Shown here one piece after another: positions 1-5,766 of a stretch of 5,779 nucleotides of DNA. This stretch comes from an uncultured Campylobacter sp. (lineage in GTDB: Bacteria > Campylobacterota > Campylobacteria > Campylobacterales > Campylobacteraceae). Positions within the stretch are counted from its first letter, which is position 1, and every line of letters starts with the position of its first letter. The position numbers were made by a program, and so were the translations under genes. Location of the stretch: contig NZ_CALACG010000027.1 of the NCBI RefSeq assembly GCF_937890585.1, positions 1-5,779 on the forward strand. Reading direction: 5' to 3'. A model generated the notes under the pieces. It did not search any database. It saw only the letters and a program-made list of their open reading frames with translations, and had not been told where the DNA came from.

Positions 1-38
1 GAGGAGATAAATTTAAAGAGTTTATAAGGGCTCTTTAG
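1..38 (+). CDS. Possible 3' end of an upstream gene (partial)
   Basis: Reading from base 3 gives GDKFKEFIRAL and then TAG at 36-38. This looks like an ordinary Campylobacter protein C-terminus, because the aaa-ttt-aaa-gag codon run is typical of the genus. A hairpin with a T-run follows 9 nt later, as expected after a gene end. The reading frame from base 1 (EEINLKSL, stop at 25-27) is an alternative of nearly equal merit. Only about a dozen codons are visible, so no product can be named. It is also possible that this stretch is non-coding. Confidence 0.35.
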   Translation, partial: GDKFKEFIRAL

Positions 39-46
39 CAGCTTTT

Positions 47-72
47 AAAAAAATCACTCTTGTTATTTTTTT
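47..72 (+). terminator. A/T-rich hairpin with T-run, possible terminator
   Basis: AAAAAAAT (47-54) is the exact inverse complement of ATTTTTTT (65-72). Past one C-T mismatch, A56-T63 and C57-G62 also pair and close a TCTT tetraloop. The 3' arm doubles as the T-run. It lies just after the possible upstream stop codon at 36-38, which fits an intrinsic terminator. The stem has only one G-C pair, so the structure is weak and could be chance in AT-rich DNA. Confidence 0.35.
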
Positions 73-102
73 AGTTTAGATAAAAATTTATTTTTTCTTA
101 TA

Positions 103-129
103 TAAAAATTTAGTAAATTTTTCCGATAT
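103..129 (+). promoter_or_regulatory. Candidate sigma-28 (FliA) promoter of the adhesin gene
   Basis: TAAA at 103-106, then exactly 15 nt, then TCCGATAT at 122-129. The enterobacterial FliA consensus is TAAA-N15-GCCGATAA, and epsilonproteobacterial FliA promoters carry a CGATWT-like -10, which 124-129 (CGATAT) matches fully. Transcription would start near 136-138 and give a leader of about 24 nt containing the ribosome binding site. Competing sigma-70-like -10 candidates are TATAAA at 101-106, preceded by a T-rich stretch, and TACAAT at 130-135. The same TAAA-N15-CCGATAT arrangement recurs at 5740-5766, which strengthens the sigma-28 reading. Confidence 0.5.
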
Positions 130-148
130 TACAATACACACATTTTAC

Positions 149-153
149 AGGGA
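149..153 (+). promoter_or_regulatory. Ribosome binding site for the adhesin gene
   Basis: AGGGA ends 7 nt before the ATG at 161, a normal Shine-Dalgarno distance. It supports the start at 161. The frame has a stop (TAG) at 77-79 and no ATG, GTG or TTG between that stop and 161. An out-of-frame ATG at 153 overlaps the site and opens only a 9-codon frame ending at 182. Confidence 0.65.
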
Positions 154-160
154 TGAAAAA

Positions 161-430
161 ATGCCAAATTTTGACGCCATAAGGATCGGCGTTATCAAAA
201 AGATCAAGGGTGAAGCCATCGCCATAAGCAGGGACGGCACTATGAGGGTGCTGCACAAAGGCGATGAAATTTACCTTGGTGACGATATAAAAACGAGCGA
301 AAACTCGAACCTTACCATTGTTTTTGATGACGGCGAAAAGGCTTATGTCGGCTTTAGCTCGGTATTTCACACTATAAATGTCTTTGCTGAGCATAAAGGC
401 GAGCTAGTCATCCCAAAAAATGCAAACATC
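161..430 (+). other. N-terminal retention-like module (residues 1-90)
   Basis: The segment runs from IGVIKKIKGEAIAISRDG through RVLHKGDEIYLGDDIKT to IVFDDGEKAYVG. This is the compact beta-rich pattern at the start of LapA, BapA and related giant adhesins. In that family the module folds in the periplasm and plugs the TolC-like channel, so the adhesin stays attached to the cell. A His- and Ser-rich, acidic linker follows (about 91-125). The linker contains no Ala-Ala pair, so the usual LapG cleavage site is not visible. Confidence 0.65.
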
Positions 431-3400
431 CTTGAAAATCACAAAGAACACGCAAATGACGATGATCAAATCTCCCATCAAGAGCTATCTTCTCACGGCT
501 CATCATCGCAATACTCTGCTTCAGTGGGCAGTGGTGGCATCAAATTTGAACTAGGTGGCCACTACTCAAATATCTACGACTTCTACACTGGTTTGCGCGC
601 TCTTGAAGCTAGGCATGACGAGGTCAAATGGCCAGTTGGCGAGGCTAAGATCGGCGGGGTTTCATACGCTGGATTTGGCGCCGAAAACCTAAATTTTACA
701 CCTCCAGAGCCAAACATCGTGCTAAATTTTAACCTCACAAGCGACACTGGCGATAAAAAGGGCTTTCTAGGAGGAGCACAGCTAAACTCGCTACCAAAAA
801 CTCCTGATGGTAAAAAGATCATCACAAGCATAGACGCCCATATCCCAGACGTTGCTAAAAATGGCGACATCATCACGATAAAGACAAACATGAAAGGCGG
901 TGGCAAAACTAGCAACTACAAAGTAAATACGATAACAAACGAGCTAATCCCAGTTGATAGCACCGGCACGCCCACTGGAGCGCCTCCTATACCTATCGTA
1001 AATGGCAAAGCAGAGATCACTGGGGTTGAAATTTTAAACCATGGCAAAACGACCGTGACAAGCTCATACACCACTGGAGGCAAGACATTTACCGCGCTGC
1101 CAACTGCTTATGAGCTAAACGACACGCCAGCCACCTCAAAAGTGACAGCCACGCTTGATCTTGATAAAAATGGCGACGGCGTGATAGATGCGACCGAGCT
1201 AGGATATGGCAGCGGCACGCAAACTAGCGGTATGAAATTTATAGTGCCTGACGAGCTTAGCACTGGAGATAAGATCACGTTTAAGCTAAATGAACCGGGC
1301 AAACCGCCAGTTGAGAAGAAATTTACGCTAGATAAAGAAAATGGCACAGCCACTGATGAGGACGGCAATACCTATACATTTACTACCGATGAAAATGGCG
1401 CGGTTAGCTTTAGCGTGCCAAACATCGCAAACATCACGGCAGGAAGCAGCATAGAAACTGGCGTAGTTGATAAATTTGGCAACGTCTCAGCCACAAGCAC
1501 TACGCCAAGCAGCAGTGTAAGTGACACTGTAAAAGTAACGCTAACAGCTGATAAAAACGGCGATGGTCTGATAAGTGGCGACGAGATAGGAGATGGAACT
1601 TCAAAGGTTGAGATAAATTTACCTCGCACCATAAAGCCAAAAGAGAGCGTCACTATAAACATAGGCGGCTCGCCAAAAGAATTTGTCGTAAGCGACGATG
1701 GCACAAGCGTTTATGACAAAAATAACCCAAGCGTAGTAGTGCCAATAGTTAATGGCAAATTTGAAGTGCCAGGCGTAAGCGTGCCAGTGACACCTGGCTC
1801 AAGTGTATCTATAAGCACAACGGTTAATGACGAGCATGGCACGCCAAAACCAAATGGCACAAGCAACCAAACCACCCCAAGCGTCGTAGTAGCTCCTCCT
1901 GTAAAATCAGCCAAGATAAGCTTTGATAGCGACCTAGGGCATAACAATAGAACTCCAGATGGCAGGATAGATACCTCAGAAAACAGATACAATGACGGCG
2001 ACCCAACAAAGACAGAGGCGTCTATAAAAATCCCAAGCGTGATAAAAGAAGGCGATAAGATAGCCATCGATGTCACCAACCCAGACGGCAGCAAAACGCA
2101 CAAAATTTACACATACACTAATGGCAAGATAATCGCCCCTGATCACAATGAAGTGCCACTAAATGATGGTAAATTTAAGATCACAGTGCCAATAGAACAT
2201 GGCAAAACTACAAGCATAACGACGACCATGATGGACAAGGCTGGCAACAAAGGCGAGAGCGATACAAATGAGATAAAATTTAGTGACAGCCCGGTGGCGA
2301 AATTTGTAAAAGACGCTGACGGAGACGGGCTCATAGATGACACCACTGGAGCTATAACGACCTCTGATGTAAAGGTCTATCTCCCAAGTAGCGCAGTGCC
2401 AAAAGATGAGCTAAAGATAAGCATCCTAAACCCACTTACCAACAAACAATCAACCGTGAGCTACATCCTAGACGATGATGGCGTGCATATGATAAACAAA
2501 AAAGACCCAAGCGATATCAAAGTGATAAGTGACGGCGCTATCACCATACCAGACGTGACGGTAAGCAGCAAGCGTCCGACCTTAGTCGATGCGACCCTTA
2601 TAAAAGATGATGGGAGTGCAATATCAGGCACTTCAAGTGGCAGGCTATTTGCCTTTGGTGTGCTTGACTACATAGACGATGTAAAGCTTGTTACAAAGAT
2701 AGATAATGCCGATATCCACTCTGCAAAATACCTAAACGAAGAGAACTACGAGCATATCATCTCGACAAGCCAGTATGAGTCAAATTCTACCCAAAAGATA
2801 AACTACAACATCGCTCTTACGAATGACGAACAGCCATACATTAAATTTGGTATAAATAAGCCAGATACTACAAGCGACGGCAAAGGCTACGTGCTAATCG
2901 AGATAAAAGATGAAAATGGAGGTCTAAGTGATAGCTTTATAGCCAAGATCGAGAATAACACCGTCATAGCAGACTTTGAAAAAGCTGGCAAAAAGCTAGA
3001 TAGAGCTCACCACATCATAGACGCCACCTACGTGGGGACTGACGGCGTGCCTCAAAGAGATGATAACCTAACTATCACAGTCGATCTTGACTCAAAGCCT
3101 GATAAGCTAATAGAATCTGACTTTGATAATATAAAAAATAGCTCTGGTAGCTACGCTATAAATTTTAGCGGCAAAGGAGAAGCTGCAAACAATCCGCACG
3201 ATGAAAAATCAAAAGATGTAGAGGTCATAGATGCTGAGACATCTGAGAAGACGACACTAACTCTTGATAGAAATTTAAGCTACTCTGGAAGCTTTAACGT
3301 AGCACAAAACACTGGCAGCAAAAACTACATAGTAGAAAGACTAGATGACGCGGGAAATTTAGCCGTTCAAACCGTAACTATGGTGGCAAACAAAGGCCTT

Positions 3401-5449
3401 GATGTTGATATGTGGTTTTTTGACTGCACTAATACAGAATTTTGGTCATATGACCCAGCAGTTACAACTGGTCCAAGAGCGGACAATATCTCACCTGGAG
3501 GATATGGATATCACGTAGCAAATCACTATGAGGCATGGACCAAATGGGCAGGTGTAAGTGCTACTACTACTTACAATGAGCTTTCTTTTCAAGGAGGTAA
3601 AGACTGGCAGCTAAAATCAACAAGACCGCACGCAGGTGAGCTAAACACAAACGATATGGCAAAAGTAGGACACTCTCCAAAAGCAAAAGATACCGATCAT
3701 ACTGGGGCACACTATAACCTAAACAAGACAGGAAACTACGTCCTTGAAGAGGCAGAGCCTGTAGGAACTGATCTGATCATGAAAATGAAAGGTTGGATAT
3801 ATATAAAAGAAGATGGTCAATACAATATAGCAGCAAAACACTTTCAAGATATGATAGATGTAAAAATAGCAGATAAAACTTTTGGAAAGTGGGCGTATTG
3901 GTGGGGTGTAGGAAATCCTGGTCTTCACAATGGCACTTATATTTATAATCTAAAAAAAGGATTTTATAGGATAGAGGTTGATTATGTTGATAGGATAGGA
4001 GATACATCCTTAGACATAATGATCAAAAAAAGGTCACAAAATGCTAGCGACTATAAAATAATAGGCTCAGAGGGTAGCGGCACGCATCTTTTTAGTGATA
4101 GCTATGTAAAAGCCCTACATGATAAAGGATATGTTAGCGATGAAAAAGATGGTATTGAAGCTGGTAAAAAAGGGTATAGAAGTTTATTAAATCAAGAAAA
4201 AGACATAAGCAAACCAGCAAAATATTTTGGTGATGATGCGGATGATTTCAATAAAGTAATACATTTAAAACACAATAATGATAGCCTTGAAGGTAGCAAC
4301 CTAAACGATGTATTTATCTACAATGGCAAGAATATAGACGCAAAAGGTGGCGTTGATAAGCTGATATTTGTTGAAGATACAAAACTAGAAAAGGTGAGTA
4401 ATTTAAATGATAATCTAAAAAGCTTCGAACGCCTGCAGCTAGGCACAGAAAATCAAGCTGTTTCAATATCATTTAACACAAAAAATGTTCTTGACATAAT
4501 AGACTCTAGAACAACAAAGATCACAGAAGGCGAATACTCAACCCTAACAACCGTATCTGGCACTGAAAGCATAAACACAGTTTTAAAGATACTAGGAGAT
4601 AGCAACGATATCGTAAAACTAATAAACGATGGTACAAATAAATTTGAATTAGCGACAAACGAAGAGATCACTTTGCTAAACTGGAAGCACAGCAAAGCTA
4701 TAGGTGGTAGCTATAATAAAGTAGAAACTGACGGTAACGGACATGTAAGAGAATTCCAACCAGATCCAACACACAACCCAGATGTGTGGAAAACATATAA
4801 AGATGCAAGTGGCAAGCCGATCATCGACTCCTACGACACTCCAGTAAATCACGTCTACAAAGGCACGTACACCGATGGAACTAGCACAAAAACATTTTTC
4901 GTTGAGATAGATAAAAATATCAAGATCACTCACGAAGGAGATGATCAAAACAATACCTTTACCTACGAAGGCAACAAGATAGACGCAAAAGATGGCGTTG
5001 ATACACTCATCTTTACTGAAAACATCGATCTTAGCAGAGTGGATGATCTAAATGATAAACTAAAGAGTTTTGAAATTTTACAGCTTGGTAGCAAGAGCAC
5101 TCAGGCGGTCTCGATAGGACTGGATGCCAAAAGCGTGCTTGATATCATAGACTCACAAGTAACAGACGGTGGTCTAAAAAGCGTAAATACCGTGCTAAAG
5201 ATCAAAGGCGACAATAACGACAAAGTGGCGCTGGATGGCAAAGGCACTATCTTTACACAAGCTACAGACAGCGAAGTGGCAGCACTAAATTTAAAGCATA
5301 GCACTTTAGGCGATACGTACAACCAAGTGGCGATTGATGGTAGCGGACATGCGCTAAATCAAGTCTATAAAGGCGTATATGGTAGCGGAGCAAGTATGCA
5401 AACATTTTTTATCGAAATAGATAAAAATATACATGTTGAGGCGATGTAA
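161..5449 (+). CDS. Large modular type I-secreted adhesin (LapA/BapA-like) with Ig-like repeats and PA14-like domain
   Basis: The protein is a 1762-residue, probably surface-anchored adhesin. Residues 1-90 resemble the retention module of LapA-type proteins, with the pattern G-x-A-x-A-x-x-x-DG-x-x-R-x-L-x-x-GD-x-I-Y-x-GD-x-I. There is no Sec signal peptide, as expected for type I export. Residues about 186-820 hold five Ig-like repeats with EF-hand-like loops (for example DKNGDGVIDATE, 335-346). Residues 821-1080 are less clear; 965-1078 look like another Ig-like unit ending in LDDAGNLAVQTVTM. Residues 1081-1300 are PA14-like and Trp-rich. Residues 1371-1762 are two copies of the type I secretion C-terminal module. 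Canonical RTX nonapeptide arrays are absent; only degenerate forms (AKGGVDKLIF, AKDGVDTLIF) remain. There is a single cysteine (1089). The gene stands alone in the window, with no transporter or LapD/LapG gene beside it. The family assignment is by motif reading; the ligand is unknown. Confidence 0.85.
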   Translation: MPNFDAIRIGVIKKIKGEAIAISRDGTMRVLHKGDEIYLGDDIKTSENSNLTIVFDDGEKAYVGFSSVFHTINVFAEHKGELVIPKNANILENHKEHANDDDQISHQELSSHGSSSQYSASVGSGGIKFELGGHYSNIYDFYTGLRALEARHDEVKWPVGEAKIGGVSYAGFGAENLNFTPPEPNIVLNFNLTSDTGDKKGFLGGAQLNSLPKTPDGKKIITSIDAHIPDVAKNGDIITIKTNMKGGGKTSNYKVNTITNELIPVDSTGTPTGAPPIPIVNGKAEITGVEILNHGKTTVTSSYTTGGKTFTALPTAYELNDTPATSKVTATLDLDKNGDGVIDATELGYGSGTQTSGMKFIVPDELSTGDKITFKLNEPGKPPVEKKFTLDKENGTATDEDGNTYTFTTDENGAVSFSVPNIANITAGSSIETGVVDKFGNVSATSTTPSSSVSDTVKVTLTADKNGDGLISGDEIGDGTSKVEINLPRTIKPKESVTINIGGSPKEFVVSDDGTSVYDKNNPSVVVPIVNGKFEVPGVSVPVTPGSSVSISTTVNDEHGTPKPNGTSNQTTPSVVVAPPVKSAKISFDSDLGHNNRTPDGRIDTSENRYNDGDPTKTEASIKIPSVIKEGDKIAIDVTNPDGSKTHKIYTYTNGKIIAPDHNEVPLNDGKFKITVPIEHGKTTSITTTMMDKAGNKGESDTNEIKFSDSPVAKFVKDADGDGLIDDTTGAITTSDVKVYLPSSAVPKDELKISILNPLTNKQSTVSYILDDDGVHMINKKDPSDIKVISDGAITIPDVTVSSKRPTLVDATLIKDDGSAISGTSSGRLFAFGVLDYIDDVKLVTKIDNADIHSAKYLNEENYEHIISTSQYESNSTQKINYNIALTNDEQPYIKFGINKPDTTSDGKGYVLIEIKDENGGLSDSFIAKIENNTVIADFEKAGKKLDRAHHIIDATYVGTDGVPQRDDNLTITVDLDSKPDKLIESDFDNIKNSSGSYAINFSGKGEAANNPHDEKSKDVEVIDAETSEKTTLTLDRNLSYSGSFNVAQNTGSKNYIVERLDDAGNLAVQTVTMVANKGLDVDMWFFDCTNTEFWSYDPAVTTGPRADNISPGGYGYHVANHYEAWTKWAGVSATTTYNELSFQGGKDWQLKSTRPHAGELNTNDMAKVGHSPKAKDTDHTGAHYNLNKTGNYVLEEAEPVGTDLIMKMKGWIYIKEDGQYNIAAKHFQDMIDVKIADKTFGKWAYWWGVGNPGLHNGTYIYNLKKGFYRIEVDYVDRIGDTSLDIMIKKRSQNASDYKIIGSEGSGTHLFSDSYVKALHDKGYVSDEKDGIEAGKKGYRSLLNQEKDISKPAKYFGDDADDFNKVIHLKHNNDSLEGSNLNDVFIYNGKNIDAKGGVDKLIFVEDTKLEKVSNLNDNLKSFERLQLGTENQAVSISFNTKNVLDIIDSRTTKITEGEYSTLTTVSGTESINTVLKILGDSNDIVKLINDGTNKFELATNEEITLLNWKHSKAIGGSYNKVETDGNGHVREFQPDPTHNPDVWKTYKDASGKPIIDSYDTPVNHVYKGTYTDGTSTKTFFVEIDKNIKITHEGDDQNNTFTYEGNKIDAKDGVDTLIFTENIDLSRVDDLNDKLKSFEILQLGSKSTQAVSIGLDAKSVLDIIDSQVTDGGLKSVNTVLKIKGDNNDKVALDGKGTIFTQATDSEVAALNLKHSTLGDTYNQVAIDGSGHALNQVYKGVYGSGASMQTFFIEIDKNIHVEAM
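716..2620 (+). repeat. Five tandem Ig-like repeats with calcium-loop headers (residues about 186-820)
   Basis: Units by residue: about 186-326, 327-455, 456-582, 583-709 and 710-820. Each has an acidic header, then a strand of the type I-x-x-P-x-x-I-x-x-GD-x-I, then NGK-F-x-V-P-x-V, then D-x-x-GN near the end. The first header residues of units 2-5 are D335, D464, D591 and D718, spaced 129, 127 and 127. Units 2 and 3 have complete EF-hand loops (D-x-N-x-DG-x-I-x-x-x-E). Unit 4 keeps DGRIDTSE but has extra residues before it. Unit 5 has DADGDGLIDDTT, without the final Glu. Unit 1 is the most degenerate, although it shares TPDG with unit 4. Such arrays usually form a calcium-stiffened stalk. 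Unit edges are approximate. Confidence 0.75.
3401..4060 (+). other. PA14-like putative carbohydrate-binding domain (residues about 1081-1300)
   Basis: The core GWIYIKEDGQYNIAAKHFQD (1211-1230) is followed by MIDVKI and then by KGFYRIEVDYVDRIGDTSLD. This follows the PA14/GLEYA pattern: G-x-I-x-x-x-x-x-G-x-Y, then an acidic pair before an I-x-V-x-I strand, then G-x-Y-x-I-x-V-x-Y. PA14 domains occur as sugar-binding tips in other type I-secreted adhesins. Nine of the twelve Trp residues of the protein lie between 1085 and 1248, including WW at 1247-1248, and aromatic residues often line glycan sites. The usual Asp-Asp pair appears as Gln-Asp (1229-1230), so calcium-dependent sugar binding is uncertain. 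Confidence 0.6.
4271..4927 (+). repeat. Type I secretion C-terminal module, internal copy A (residues 1371-1589)
   Basis: Order of motifs: LNDVFIYNGKNIDAKGGVDK, LKSFERLQLG, NVLDIIDS, VLKILGDSNDIVKL, then VYKGTY and TFFVEIDKNIKI. This is the layout seen at the C-terminus of many type I-secreted adhesins, with an IDGG-GxD-xL-like motif, 'F-E-x-(I/L)-x-L', 'D-V-L-x-I' and 'I-x-GD-x-x-D-x-V'. Here it is internal rather than terminal. It has two insertions relative to copy B, around residues 1450-1470 and 1531-1562. In the best aligned 70 residues (1381-1450 against the matching part of copy B) about 42 are identical by eye. Confidence 0.7.
4928..5446 (+). repeat. Type I secretion C-terminal module, terminal copy B (residues 1590-1762)
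   Basis: Motifs in order: TFTYEGNKIDAKDGVDTLIF, LKSFEILQLG, SVLDIIDS, VLKIKGDNNDKVAL, YNQVAIDG, VYKGVY and TFFIEIDKNIHVEAM at the very end. The terminal position and motif order make this the probable secretion signal read by an ABC transporter of a type I system. The GxD-TLIF segment is a degenerate RTX-like calcium motif. It is shorter than copy A and more GC-rich. Confidence 0.7.
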
Positions 5450-5489
5450 CAAATTCTACTCACACCACTCTCAAATTTAACAAAGTGAC

Positions 5490-5508
5490 ATTTTTTATGA
5501 TAAAAAAT
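5490..5508 (+). terminator. Perfect A/T inverted repeat, possible terminator of the adhesin gene
   Basis: ATTTTTTA (5490-5497) and TAAAAAAT (5501-5508) are exact inverse complements around a TGA loop. They lie about 40 nt after the stop codon and are followed by the T-rich stretch TTTATAATTTTATTATT. The stem has no G-C pairs, so it would be a weak terminator. The GCTA/TAGC hairpin at 5528-5539 could act with it. Chance pairing in AT-rich DNA is a real alternative. Confidence 0.3.
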
Positions 5509-5682
5509 TTTATAATTTTATTATTAAGCTATTTTTAGCATTAAGGCCGCAAATTTAAATTTTATAGTTTTGATCTCTTGTTATTTTTAAGAAAACTATT
5601 TTTAAAAATTCATACAAATTTTAACCTATATTTCTAGCAAAAAGCCCCTAAAATAAAGCCTTATATATCAAATTTAAACTAT

Positions 5683-5690
5683 GGGGGGGG
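5683..5690 (+). repeat. Homopolymeric G8 tract (potential phase-variation site)
   Basis: Eight consecutive G in DNA that is otherwise about three-quarters A/T. Long poly-G tracts are the classic slipped-strand phase-variation sites of Campylobacter, and G8 or longer is commonly treated as hypervariable. This one is intergenic, about 50 nt upstream of the -35 of the promoter at 5740-5766. It directly follows an ATG (5681), giving a tiny frame of eight codons that ends at TAG 5705-5707. Confidence 0.7.
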
Positions 5691-5701
5691 TGGCAAGACT
5701 C

Positions 5702-5743
5702 TTTAGATAAAAACTTAAAAAAATAATTAGTTTAATATCTAAA
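5702..5743. repeat. Nested inverted repeat overlapping a promoter -35
   Basis: TTTAGAT (5702-5708) is the inverse complement of ATCTAAA (5737-5743), and inside it AAACT (5711-5715) pairs with AGTTT (5729-5733). The right arm contains the TAAA that serves as -35 of the promoter at 5740-5766. It could be an operator or hairpin affecting that promoter. The low-complexity AT background makes chance plausible. Confidence 0.3.
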
Positions 5744-5766
5744 TTTTTCCACAATTTTGCCGATAT
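5740..5766 (+). promoter_or_regulatory. Candidate sigma-28 (FliA) promoter for the next gene off the right edge
   Basis: TAAA at 5740-5743, 15 nt, then GCCGATAT at 5759-5766. This matches the FliA consensus TAAA-N15-GCCGATAA at every specified position except the last. CGATAT also fits the epsilonproteobacterial -10. Transcription would start near 5773-5775, leaving the leader and gene outside the window. The element is a better match than the one at 103-129, which has the same spacing. Confidence 0.6.

Noticed and set aside
153..182. Out-of-frame ATG with a 9-codon frame overlapping the adhesin start
   Set aside because: It overlaps the ribosome binding site with no such site of its own and is too short to support. 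Translational coupling is possible but nothing shows it.
161..230. Sec signal peptide at the N-terminus
   Set aside because: The first residues lack a hydrophobic core and cleavage motif. The pattern fits a retention module instead.
583..2103. Several antisense open frames of 86-130 codons on the minus strand
   Set aside because: They lie wholly inside the strongly supported adhesin frame, have low-complexity Ser/Leu/Pro-rich translations typical of mirror frames of Thr/Asp/Gly-rich repeats, and lack family motifs.
3719..5322. Further minus-strand open frames under the PA14-like and C-terminal modules
   Set aside because: They are in the shadow of the main gene and their translations have no recognisable domain.
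4271..5446. Classical RTX nonapeptide array
   Set aside because: No run of GGxGxDxLx repeats is present; only single degenerate GxD-xL motifs occur in each C-terminal copy.
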